Part shown: piece by piece, positions 31,456 to 41,564 of the stretch
Layout: each line of letters opens with the position of its first letter
How positions within the stretch are numbered: position 1 is the stretch's first letter
Assembly: GCF_027943255.1 (NCBI RefSeq)
Contig: NC_072893.1
Span: forward strand, 20,420,001 to 20,484,000
DNA from: Anastrepha obliqua
Lineage: Eukaryota; Arthropoda; Insecta; Diptera; Tephritidae
Length of the DNA stretch: 64,000 nucleotides
Direction: 5' to 3'
The notes under the pieces: generated by a model
Told to the model about the DNA's origin: nothing
Seen by the model: the letters and a program-made list of their open reading frames with translations, nothing else
The model's database searches: none
Translations under genes and position numbers: made by a program

Positions 31456-32723
31456 TGAATAAGTTCGTGCGGTTTTTTTTCGAAATTTGAAACTTTATTG
31501 ACGTAAAATGGTTACAAATTTAATATTCAAAGTATTGTCCATCGCTTACTACTACTTTTTCCCATCTTTCTGGCAATTCACGGATTCCCTTTGTGAAAAA
31601 TTCGGTCGGTTTTGCCGCAATCCACGAATCGATCCATTTTTTGACTTCATCGTAATTACGGAAGTGCTGGTCAGCCAGGCCATGTTGCATCGATCGGAAG
31701 AGATAGTAATCGGATGGCGCAAGGTCTGGACTATACGGCGGGTGGGGTAGGACATCCCATTTGAGCGTTTCTAAGTATGTTTTGACCACTTGTGCAACAT
31801 GTGGCCGAGCATTGTCATGTTGCAAAATAACTTTGTCGTGTCTATCGGCGTATTGCGGCCGTTTTTCTCGCAGTGCTCGGCTCAAACGCATCAATTGTCG
31901 TCGGTAGACATCCCCCGTAATCGTTTCATTCGGTTTCAGTAGCTCATAATACACAACACCCAGCTGGTCCCACCAGATACACAGCATAACCTTCAGGCCA
32001 TGAATATTCTGCGCCGACGTCGATGTTGAAGCATGGCCAGGGTATCCATACGTTGCCCGACGTTTTGGATTGTCGTAATGGACCCACTTTTCATCGCCAG
32101 TCACAATTCGATGCAAAAAACCCTTTCTTTTGTGCCGTTGAAGCAGTTGTTCGCATGCCATAAAACGGCGTTCAACGTCTCTTGGCTTCAATTCATACGG
32201 CACCCAATGGCCTACCTTTCGGATCAGTCCCATGGCTTTTAAACGTTTGGAAATGGTTGATTGATCAACTCCCAAAGTTTTTGCAACCTCTTCTTGCGTT
32301 TGAGCCGGATCTTGATCGAGCAATTCCTCCAATTCGGTATCCATGAACTTTGGCGGCGCACCCTCGCGTTCTTCGTCTTCCAAGCCAAAATCACCACTTT
32401 TAAAGCGTGCAAACCACTTCTGGCACGTTCGCTCAGCTAGAGCATGCTCACCATAAACTTCCACCAAGATACGATGACTTTCGGCTGCTTTTTTCTTCAT
32501 ATTAAAATAATGAAGAAGAATTCCCCGCAAAAACACATTATTTGGCACGAAATTCGACATTTTCAAGTGTGGTAAAAATATTGTTGTTTACGCTTCAAAT
32601 AAAAAACTTATACTGGCGTTTGTGCCTTACGACAGTAGCTCTCCAATGAATGTTTGGAAATGTGGATCGATGGAATAATAATCAAGTTACGCCATCTGTT
32701 GTAAAACCGCACGAACTTATTCA
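31456..32723 (-). mobile_element. Full-length, apparently intact mariner (DD34D, mauritiana/vertumnana-like), 1268 bp
   Basis: Flanked by TA at 31454-31455 and 32724-32725. The inverted ends are identical for 21 bases, starting TGAATAAGTTCGTGCGGTTT. One uninterrupted transposase occupies 31520-32566 on the minus strand, leaving about 157 bp of 5' and 64 bp of 3' noncoding sequence. Length, target site, end structure and reading frame are all what a functional mariner needs. It is the only element in the window with both perfect ends and an unbroken frame, which suggests recent insertion. Confidence 0.93.
31520..32566 (-). CDS. mariner transposase, 348 residues, intact
   Basis: Cut-and-paste transposase that binds the element's inverted ends and integrates at TA. 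Seen: paired helix-turn-helix N-terminal half (about residues 1-115; YFNMKKKAAESHRILVEVYG, then TCQKWFARFKSGDF, then DQSTISKRLKAMG), linker WVPYEL at 121-126 (usual WVPHEL), catalytic Asp residues at 158 (VTGDEKW), 251 (LQHDNARPH) and 286 (SPDLAPSDYYLF). The last two are separated by 34 residues, the DD34D signature. The C-terminus LPERWEKVVVSDGQYFEY is complete. Translation may start at the first ATG or at the Met two codons later, since relatives begin MS-FVPN. No stop, frameshift or lost catalytic residue was seen. Activity cannot be judged from sequence alone. Confidence 0.95.
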   Translation of the reverse strand: MKMSNFVPNNVFLRGILLHYFNMKKKAAESHRILVEVYGEHALAERTCQKWFARFKSGDFGLEDEEREGAPPKFMDTELEELLDQDPAQTQEEVAKTLGVDQSTISKRLKAMGLIRKVGHWVPYELKPRDVERRFMACEQLLQRHKRKGFLHRIVTGDEKWVHYDNPKRRATYGYPGHASTSTSAQNIHGLKVMLCIWWDQLGVVYYELLKPNETITGDVYRRQLMRLSRALREKRPQYADRHDKVILQHDNARPHVAQVVKTYLETLKWDVLPHPPYSPDLAPSDYYLFRSMQHGLADQHFRNYDEVKKWIDSWIAAKPTEFFTKGIRELPERWEKVVVSDGQYFEY

Positions 32724-32725
32724 TA

Positions 32726-34084
32726 GTTCTATTATTTAATGGAAGAATGCATACTAGCTCAAGAAGGACTAGTTGCGGACTGGTTACAAAATAACCAATT
32801 GAAGGGGAGTGCGAAACAAATTGTTTCGTGTTATTAAAATAATTAAGAATCAATATCTAGTTCGATAAGGTCTAGTTTCGGACTAGTTTCGGACTAGTCG
32901 CTAGATAACCAATTTAATGCCAAACAGTTTTTTTTCTCCAATTATTATAAAATAAGAATTATTCAAAGAGAACTTTGGGAAATGTTGATAGAGGTGCTCG
33001 TGCATTCAATGATACCGAATATGGTGCAGCTGCGTAGGCTGACAATTGACATCTCGTATCACACATATCGGAATACTAAAAATACCAATTGCTTTTCTGA
33101 TAGAGGAAAGGTAAAAGTAACCACTTAAGTAGTAACGCAAACTACTAGTGAGGTAGTGCAGAACAAGTGGGCTGGACTGCTGGGCATTTACTCGTATACG
33201 TTTATAAGTTCAGCGTTCATACTCACATGCACATTCATATATACATACATACATACATAAATACATACTTATTAAAGCTTCCATAGTTATTGCCTGCTCT
33301 CACATTTATTGTTGAATTGTAAATATTGGGCGTGGCGTTGGTACTTGTGAATTGAAATTGAAATTTGGAATAGCTTCGAGGCAGCAAGTGCCGATGGATC
33401 AATAAAGCCCAAGGAGATTGCACACCTTAAGGGGGCGTAGAGTGTGGCGCTTGGGCGCTGAATGCCTGGTCGCTTGGTCAGCTGGACTTACATTGCTTTG
33501 TTCGATGGCCGGGGGTGGAAATATTTAACAATTTTAGTCCATCTCTTGTGTGCTGAGGTCAGCTACATTCTTAGAATTGGCATAAATTAGTATACATATG
33601 TATGTATGTATGTATGTATGTATGCATTGTTAAAATCACTTCGTTCATTGTTTTGTTTATTGCTCTGGTATATATTTTGAATCTCTAATTTGTTTACGTC
33701 ATTCATTCATTTTTGGTCTATTATTGCATAGAAGAGGAAAGTAGCACCATTCAGTATGCATTTATGTAGGTGTATGCGGTTTAATGAAATGTATTTGGTT
33801 TACGAAGATTGTGACTACGGAAAGTATCTTCATTACGGAAGTTTAAAACCGTTGGAGTTTAATTAATATTGCATTTTGAACCAATTTCGGTCTGGTAGAG
33901 GCACCATAAAGTAGCGAAGTCCTCGTGATTGACTTTTTTTTCATTCATCAGTTCATTAATTAGATTTATTGAGTCCATGGTTACAAAACCTTACAGACTA
34001 GAAGTACAAAATGACTTGAGATAACTTAGTTTGTAGCGACCGACGGCTAAGCGGTGCGCTCAGGCTCATAGCCATTAGAGATGC
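32726..34084. other. Spacer with microsatellites
   Basis: No gene recognised. Contains the repeated phrases GTCTAGTTTCGGACTAGT (about 32866-32900), a CATA microsatellite (33237-33267) and a TATG microsatellite (33591-33626). Confidence 0.5.
33591..33626 (+). repeat. TATG microsatellite
   Basis: About eight TATG units. A CATA run of similar length occurs at 33237-33267, and similar runs at 49281-49312 and 50336-50360. Confidence 0.9.
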
Positions 34085-34225
34085 GGCGTGGTGAACTTGT
34101 CTCTCCTTATCTCTCCTTAAACTAAAGTGAACTTTTCAAAAATTTTAGGAGATCCCTATTTTCTACAGTATTGAGATCTTCCAACTCATTAAAAAAATAT
34201 CTACCGCAACGTACATATGATGCCG
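34085..34225 (-). pseudogene. LINE 3'-end fragment (C-terminal tail)
   Basis: Minus strand: CGRYFFNELEDLNTVENRDL then LKFLKSSL, matching the C-terminal tail seen on the minus strand at about 43690-43765 (FENLSTVKIRDLLKDLKNTH). It also gives the unoccupied version of the site where Helentron-like copy 2 inserted. Nothing upstream of the tail survives, and 34226-34395 is unrecognised AT-rich sequence. Confidence 0.55.
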
Positions 34226-34399
34226 GATGTCATATTCAAAAAATAAAACCCATGAAATTATCTATCAGATTATAAAAAAAGGAATCATTGCAACAATATT
34301 TTCATTTTATGTTATTATTTTAAGTTGTGAAGCTCTTAAAACAACATCCATTGCGATCCAAATATCTCAATAAATATTACTGAAGCGAGAGGATGGTTC

Positions 34400-35985
34400 C
34401 ATATGTAGAAGTCCACGCAAGTGGGGAAGGCCACTGATTGTCATTCACTTGGGAGTGGCCAGAGCGCTTCTTCTACAAACGGTTCAAGTCTTTCACAACT
34501 TCCAGCTTAGCCCAAGTATCCTCTGGGTAGCTGCCGAACACCTGTCCGAAAACGAGCTAATGTGAGAAGGTAAAGTAACCCAGGATATCTGGTTGTGCGC
34601 TGAGTTTGGGATCCGCTACGTAAAAATCCCGCCGAATGAAAACAAAAACGAAGCCTCGGATGAGAACAACCTATATAAGTACCCATGACGACCACTGCGA
34701 GTAAGCCAAAGATTACGATTGGGGGGCATGCACCTGGAATGTCCGGTCTCTTAAGGGGGAAGGCCTCTGCCCGGCTGGTTAATGCCCTCATAAGCGCAAG
34801 AGATGGCATCACTGCCATCAGATGCGATGGACGGGGCAAGGCAAGAAAAACACAGGACCTTGTGACGTCTACTACAGTTACCATATAAAGGAGCGCAGAT
34901 TCGGTGTTAGAATTATAAGGATAGTCGGAGGGAGATTTCATCGCCAAGAACTTACGTTCACTCCGCTGGATGGGCGTCTCGCAATAATCCGCATCAAAGC
35001 GAGGTTCGTTAACCACTCGCTCATTTGCGCCCACACCCCAACGACAGAGAAGTTTGATGCGACCAAAGATTCCTTCTATGAGCGCCTGGTATGTTCCAAT
35101 GAGCGGTGCTCCCGCCGCGACAAATCGTGCTTGGCGACTTGAATGCCAGCGTGGGCAAGGAGGGATTTTATGGTCCCACAGTCGGAAAATTTAGCCTGCA
35201 TAACGAAACATCCGGTAACGGACAGAAGCATATCGCCGGCGCTTGAAAAATGGTAGTCGGCAGCACCAGATTCCAACATGAAAATATACACCAAGTTACG
35301 TGGCTGTCTCCTGATCGAAAAAAGCAAAACCAGGTCGATTATGTCGCTATAAATGGAAAACACGCTTCTAGTGTTTTGGATGTACGTGCGATCCGAGGAC
35401 CCAACCTCGCCTCGGCTCATTACCTTGTTGCAGCCTAACTGCGCACAGGCCTCTGTGCAGCAAAAAAGGAACTTCTACCTACGCAAAGAATGTTCAACAT
35501 GGAAAAGCTGCAATCGTAAAAGACAGCCAGAAGATTCGTCACTCGACTCTCACTCCTGCTCTCAGAAAGTACTGCCTAACAAACCGGCATGCACGACCAA
35601 TGCAGCAACATTTCTCGCTCTCTACGTGCCACCGCCGAAGAAGAAATCAAATTACGGCAAGCCCGAAAAAACAGTTGGTACCACGAGGAATGTTATGATG
35701 CCGCGCAAAGAAAAGATGCTGTCTACAGAGCCACGCTGCGATTGGGCGCGACGCAAGTCACTTGGGATCACTACCGACAGCTCAAAATGGAAGAGAGACG
35801 TATTATAAGAATGAAGAAACGAGAGGCCGAAATACGTGAGTACGAGGAGCTTGAGATGCTGGTCAAGAGGAACCACGCTGGAAAATTCTACTATACACTG
35901 AACTGTGAAAATTTACCTGGCACAAATTACGAGTTATGGAGTTTCCAGCGTATTTTATATGAAGAACTCTATCCCTGAACATTAG
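34400..35985 (+). mobile_element. RTE-clade LINE, 5' part (apurinic-type endonuclease and linker), decayed
   Basis: Leader sequence (34400-34690) is followed by TWNVRSL (34729), FHRQELTFTPLDGRLAIIRI, ICAHTPTTEKFDATKDSFYE (about 34995-35085), GDLNASVGKEGFYGPTVGKF (35131 on), STRFQHENIHQVTWLSPDRK and QNQVDYVAINGKHASSVLDV. These are the successive blocks of an RTE endonuclease that nicks target DNA. The terminal SDH motif reads SAH (about 35418), so a catalytic Asp is lost. The linker continues as NSWYHEECYDAAQRKDAVYR, RMKKREAEIREYEELEMLVK and NHAGKFYY to about 35900. The reverse transcriptase is not present downstream. The frame changes near 34830, 35140, 35440 and 35590. Confidence 0.85.
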
Positions 35986-35989
35986 CAGA

Positions 35990-36590
35990 AAAAACTTATA
36001 TTACTTAGACTTCAGCCCTTGTTGCTATAGCTAGTAATATCTGCCAAAAATCTCCGAAAAATATGAGTGTTAATACATTATCGATGGGATCTCTGAACGT
36101 CTTATTTATCACAAGTAGAGCTAATCGAAAAAGCTATGATGTGCTTATGGTTGTTACTTTCGACGAAACCACAGGAATAGTTGGTTTACCCTGGACTCGT
36201 AATTTAACCAATACTATTTTTATGGAGGACTGCGTTTGCGTAGCGATGTCCTTTCGCTCGATTTAGATCACAATTTTTCACAATCTTCGCAAGTTCTTCG
36301 GCATTATAAATTTTTTTCGCGTTTATGTGTTCGTCTCCTCCGTATAGCGCTGGCAAGCCTTTCCGAAAGAGAGAGCTTTCCTTCTATTTCCAGTAACCGA
36401 CATCTACTGTTATTAAGACATGCTTCAGTTAAGGCTTCACCCCAGTACTTATCCTACGTCACCTAGTAATAAGAGTCGCTCAGTAACATATTACACAGCC
36501 GGGATTTGATCCAGAGCGGGCCATAACTTTTTTGGAAATGTATTTTGTTTTTATCTCGACAATACGTTTTTTTAATAAAGGATTGAATGA
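35990..36590. other. Unrecognised stretch
   Basis: Frames of 67-76 codons at 36063-36466 have no known motif. No repeat partner seen in the window. Confidence 0.4.
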
Positions 36591-36599
36591 GATTGAAGG

Positions 36600-37465
36600 T
36601 ACTTTTTTTTAGGTTTTTTTTCACAGGTCTCTCGTGATTACTGCCAAACTATGTAGATACATAATTTTTCCAATATTCATTGATAAAGAGACTTACGCCT
36701 CAACAACGTTTACAAATTGTATAATTTTATTACGAAAATCGACGCTATGTGAAAAGTGTTCATCGGGTGCTGAGGCCACCTTAAGGTGTTCAGAGATGAG
36801 GTCCATTTGTGGCTTAATAGCTACGTGCATAAGCAAACATTGCCGTATTTGGGCTGAAGAGAAACCCGAAGCCATTCAAAAACAGCCATTACATCCATTG
36901 AAAATAACCGTTTGGTGCGGCCTATGGGCTGGAGAAATTTTTTCGAAGATGAGGCTATCGACATTGTAACAGTGAATGGCGAACGCTATTGCCCTATGAT
37001 AAACAACATTTTGATGCCGGAAATTGAAGGCCATGATTTCCACAACATTTGGTTGCAACAAGACGACACTATTTGCCATACAGCCAGTAAAAAAATGGAT
37101 TTACTGTGTCGTCGTTTCGGTGAGCGATTTATCTCTTTAGACTATTATTTGTGAGGGTATGTAAAGTCTTAATGCTTTGTGGATAAACCAGCCTCGATTG
37201 GGGATTCGAGGCATTCGAAGCCAATATTACTTAAGTTATTCACGAAATACCGAGCGAGGTCCTCCAGCGCGTCATTCAAAATTGGTGTTTACGGATGGTT
37301 GAATTACGACGCAGTTGCGGGCAACATTTGAAAGGGATTATCTTAAAAAATAGTGGCCATGAATGGTTCTACACAAAAATAATAAAGATTGTCCAATTAA
37401 TGTGAATTTTCGTTGTTTTATTTCAATTTAAAGTCCGATACCTCCAAAATTGATCAACCTTCGTC
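36600..37465 (+). mobile_element. DD41D (rosa-type) mariner-like relic, copy 5
   Basis: Coding traces: VFRDEVHLWLNSYVHKQT (first catalytic region, Asp kept, about 36790), PLKITVWCGLWAGE (36895), TVNGERYCPMINNILMPEIE, NIWLQQDDTICHTASKKMDL (second Asp, 37050) and RFGERFISLDYYL (the WPPRSCDLTP segment deleted, third Asp region kept), then ENLEVLQRVIQNWCLRMVE-like sequence. The 3' noncoding end (TCCAATTAATGTGAATTTTC, about 37395) matches the relic at 7927-8770, so they share a sublineage. Frameshifts and stops throughout. Confidence 0.75.
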
Positions 37466-37499
37466 GGATTGGACAGTAAATAGTTTTTTTTAGAAAGAA

Positions 37500-38390
37500 C
37501 TTCTACTCAAATATGAACGAGACGGTATCAATAAAACGGTCCGCGGATGACATATGGCAAAAATAAATTTTTTGTTTTTTGGTAGGACTGTTATAAGCTT
37601 ACATGGCAAATTTCAGCGTGATATGTCACATAGTTTGTTTTCTATGCTACTGTAAACAAGTCAAGCTCGAGTGTGTTCTTCGAATTTAACGATGGAAATT
37701 CAAGTTGAACAAAGAATTTGTTTGAAATTTTGTTATTCCAACAAAATTTCGGCTTCAGACGCCTTAAAAATGTTGCAGACAACCTATGGGGACTCTGCTC
37801 TATCCCGTGCACGTGTTTTCCAGTGGTACAAATCGTTCAAAGAGGGCCGTACATCGGTTGAAAACTTGCCTCATGAACGTCGTCCAGCAACATCAGTAAA
37901 CGACGAAAACATCGGAAAAGTAAAGGAAATTGTGCTTGAAATTTATTTAGACGTTTAATATTATTTAGACGTTTTAAAGCGTTTGCGCGAGAACAGTCGT
38001 CTTAAAAGGAAGGAATTGTGGGACAACAAGTCCCGTCTTGTTCGCGATTATTTGAACAAAAATAATGTTAATATCGTTCCGCAAGCACCGTATTCGCCTG
38101 ATATGGCTCCATGTGACTTTTTCCTGTTTCCCAAGCTCAAGTTGCCGCTCCGTGGAAAACATTTTGAGACAATTGAAGTCATAAAAGAGAATTCGAAGAA
38201 CACACTCGAGCTTGACTTGTTTACAGTAGCACAGAAAACAAACTATGTGACATATCACGCTGAAATTTGCCATGTAAGCTTATAAATTATTTTATTTAAG
38301 TCCTACCAAAAAATAAAAAAATTATTTTTGCCATATGTCATCCGCGGACCGTTTTATTGACACCGTCTCGTTCATATTAGAGTAGAAGGT
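37500..38390 (+). mobile_element. mariner relic with about 190-bp near-identical inverted arms
   Basis: Left arm (37500 to about 37688) and right arm (about 38187-38390, read backwards) share TATGAACGAGACGG, AAAACGGTCCGCGGATGACA, GGCAAATTTCAGCGTGATAT and CAAGCTCGAGTGTGTTCTTC, with few differences apart from a short insertion in the right arm. Between them is a deleted DD34D transposase: MEIQVEQRICLKFCYSNKIS (37692), ARVFQWYKSFKEGRTSVENL, then YLDVLKRLRENSRLKRKELW and YSPDMAPCDFFLFPKLKLPL (third Asp only). The transposase end is replaced by the inverted arm. Ordinary mariners have ends of about 30 bp, so the long arms look secondary. Confidence 0.8.
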
Positions 38391-39986
38391 ATTTAGTCAC
38401 CATATGGAGAGTAATATTTTCAGGCTAGAGAGTAGTCTATAAGCTGTTTAGAAAATTTCCGTAGCAATGAATGAAAGTTTCGTCAAATTCGAGAGATCCG
38501 TTCCGAAGTTGAACGAGTACAAGCATACAGACAACGTTTTTCGAAGTCGTCTCGCTACATTCTGCTACTCCATTCACATTCATTTTTTGGCACGAATTAT
38601 CGAGTAATGAAAAACATATGCGAATTTTGTTTTTCGTACAGTCGAGTTTTTCACAGGTATATGGGTATATCCCCGTAAAGATAGTCAAGCATTATTTTGC
38701 TGCTCAGCAGCCATACCACGGATTTATTAGTATTTTGTTTGCCTTAAATCGAGACCCTAATCACCTAAGCGATTTAGCGGGATTCCACAAGATATAGCAG
38801 TAAATGTCGTAATTTAAGTTTTTTTTTTGTAAATGAGCTGCTAAGCTTATATTTCTAACTTTCATGAGCTTTTTCTAAGCGTGAAATGTATACTCGTATG
38901 TGGGAAAGTGTGCGCGACAGAGAATAAACTGAAAAGTTTGAAGAATTTAATTAAGGATGACAATTTGAGAGCGCAGAGATTGAGTTGGTAGTCACCAGCG
39001 TGAAGCCAGCAAGAACAATACACGCACACACACACACTCTAAATGGGAAGAGCAGAAGAGTGAGAAGCAGGAATTTAGGTACAGACAACAAACATCGGCG
39101 GCTAATTGAATATGTACGAGTATGCCGTATCACGCGTATGCCCAAGTGTGTGTGTGTGTGCGTGTGAGCTAATTTAATCCTCAACACACTTTTCGTAATT
39201 TTCTAATTAAATAATGACTTTGAGAATTAAATTGTTTTACATCCTACCGATTTCGCTAAATTGTTAAAATAGCAGGAAAGTGAAAAGTCATTGAATTATA
39301 AATTTGGCCAACCAAAAGAAACTTCTTTTCACTCACACAATTCCACTGACAACTGCACACAGTGTTGTTGTTTATACTCGTATATGTATACAGACGAATT
39401 GTTCGAATGGGGTTACTTGAGTGGCTGTGGGGTAGGTCGCTATCGCTATGTATGTATGTTTGCATGCAGCTGCGTATGTAGGTCCACGACCCTTGTGAAG
39501 TTCGTTGAAAGCGCGTGGCTAAAAGTTTTTCGCACTCGGCCCACTTTCACTTGACTCGTCAGTTGCATTTCAAATTTACTTAATTCTCAAGTAAATCATT
39601 TCAAGTTCTAACTTTCTTGCGAAAACTCTTTGGCAAACACTTGTTAATGGCGTTGGTTACGCTGCCGGGTGGATGGATGTGGCTGAAATGCTTAAGGGAA
39701 ATAGAATAGCAGGGTTTTGTGGAAGTACTCGAAAGTATGCAATTAAGTAAGCTGGTGGCGTGAATTGCAGAAATGCATTTTTGAATTGAAATTAATTAAA
39801 AATGAAACTGAGTTTCACATTTTGAAAATTTCGCATTTACTATTAGATTTTATTTAGTTGCTTTAAAATAACGTTAAGTAGTGAAGAATTACAGCGAGTG
39901 ATGGTTGATTAAAAAGACAGCAAAAAAGTTGAACGCAATCGTAGAGTTTTTTTTGCAAATGGCATGGCTGTATAAACTGACATGCA
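38391..39986. other. Spacer with CA repeats
   Basis: No protein motif recognised. Contains a CA run at 39019-39040 and a TG run at 39146-39166, which generate spurious frames on both strands. Confidence 0.5.
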
Positions 39987-39988
39987 TA

Positions 39989-40963
39989 CAGGGTCCGGCA
40001 CTCGAAGTGTAACCAATTAAAATGGCCATAAATTTAGTTTGGAATATTACTTTTATTCAATTCAAAGTAAAAAAAATGTGTGAAAATAATACAAAATTAA
40101 GAATTAATTTACTTTTGTTCGATATGACCACATTTTGTCTCGACTATGGCCTTGAGACGGTCCAGGTACGAATCGCAAGATGCCCGAATGTGACTTGCAG
40201 GTATTTTGGCCCATTCGCGGACAATGGCCTTTTTCAGCGCTTCGCCCACGGCTCCAAAGCAACCTCCCGAATACTTTCCCGATAATATTTCGCATTTGCC
40301 TTGACGCCAGGCTCGATGAAAACGATTGGAGAGCGCTCATCTGCGGTTACAGCGGCCCAAACCATTACCTGACTCAAATTCTCATATGAACGGTCGGTCA
40401 AATAAACTCTATCGTGTCGGGAATTTACGAATTGCTCAACTTGAAAAATTTTCTCGTTAGAAAACGTAATGTTCGGAAATTGACCGCTGTCGGTCAAGCG
40501 AAGTAACTCCTTCACTCTCTCAAGACTGACTTGTTGCTGCTTTGGTGTGAGATAATGCGCTTTTTGGATCTTGTAAGGCTTGACTTTGAGATTTGATTTT
40601 TCAGTATGCGGCGGATGCTACGGTCAGATATTTTCAGTTCTTTCGACATTTGATTGGAACTTCGTCCGGGACTTCGCTCAAGTCGCTTCTTCACTTTTTC
40701 AACCTATTCAAGTGACGTTGCAGTCGTTTGATAACCACCTCTATAACCAGTTTCATTGTAACGAGTACTGGTGCGATAAACGTAAACTTTATTTACTTTA
40801 AGGTGCTCGAACTCACGAACAATCGCTGGTTGTGATTTCCCGCGCGCTTGTAAATAATACTCTAGAGTCTAGACTGTCATTTAGCCAACTAACAGACAGC
40901 TGATGCCCGCGCATCAGCTGCGCGAGCGTTCTGAAGTTGGTTACACTTCGAGTGCCGGACCCG
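39989..40963 (-). mobile_element. DD37D (maT-type) mariner-like element A, internally deleted, 975 bp
   Basis: TA flanks at 39987-39988 and 40964-40965, with inverted ends CAGGGTCCGGCACTCGAAGT and (other strand) CGGGTCCGGCACTCGAAGTG. Minus-strand coding: RSSNQMSKELKISDRSIRRI (HTH, about 40640), ELLRLTDSGQFPNITFSNEK (first catalytic region, Asp changed to Asn), QVMVWAAVTADERSPIVFIE, GVKANAKYYRESIREVALEP, then a deletion that removes the QQD and PMD motifs, then REWAKIP and C-terminal residues in another frame. Non-autonomous. Same layout as the two DD37D copies further right but with distinct end sequence. Confidence 0.82.
40890..40935. repeat. Palindrome inside DD37D element A
   Basis: AGCTGATGCCCGCGCATCAGCT is a near-perfect palindrome (about 40900-40921, given here as two halves AGCTGATGCCC and GCGCATCAGCT) near the transposase 5' end of the element. 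Possibly a regulatory or binding site; function unknown. Confidence 0.6.
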
Positions 40964-41059
40964 TAGATGCAATGACTATTTTAGAGAACGGAAGGTAAAC
41001 GTGGGCGCTCCCTACATGCTGAAGAATACTACAATAATCTTTGAAATTCGCCCAAAGAG

Positions 41060-41560
41060 ATTGTGTTTTAGGTAAATCAAAGAATGCCCCAAGGTGGCGT
41101 TTTATCAGTGCTTCTCTGGCTATTAGTCATTGGCGAGCTTCTACAATGATGAATTCGATGATCTCGAATACGACGATCTTATCATTATAGTTAGAGGCAA
41201 AGTTGACTCTACTTTAACTGATCGCATTACATTAGCTCTTGACATTACGCAAGATTTGAGTCAAGAGTCTTTCTCTTTCGATACATCCGAAACAAAACCT
41301 GTGTGGTACCCTTCCCGCGTAGAAGAAAGCTGGGTTTAGGGACAACTTAGGCAAACTTAGCTCTATCTGGGGATATGGGGAATCTGGGAGTAATCCTGCG
41401 TACAACTTTGTCTTGGAAAAATCATTTATCGTACATCACAAAGAAAGCTTTGAGAGCAATGCACGCGTGTCAAAGGCCTTAAGGTAAAACCGGGGGTCTG
41501 CGGCCAAAGTTGCAGGCGTGGTCCTGTAAGACAATAATGCAAGGTGAAGTCGAAAATAAG
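41060..41560 (+). pseudogene. LINE reverse transcriptase fragment (I/LOA-type palm and thumb)
   Basis: QRMPQGGVLSVLLWLLVIGE (about 41075; usual GTPQGGVLSPLLWLLV), then EYDDLIIIVRGKVDSTLTDR (about 41170; catalytic YADD has lost one residue and reads YDD), ITLALDITQDL, then after shifts LGVILRTTLSWKNHLSYITK and KALRAMHAC (41390-41465). Several frame changes. No RNase H follows because a mariner on the other strand begins near 41565. Confidence 0.72.
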
Positions 41561-41564
41561 ACTG

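Noticed and set aside
31508..31750. Plus-strand frame of 80 codons
   Set aside because: Antisense shadow of the intact mariner transposase.
34507..35034. 175-codon minus-strand frame
   Set aside because: Antisense to the RTE leader and endonuclease, which carries the recognisable motifs.
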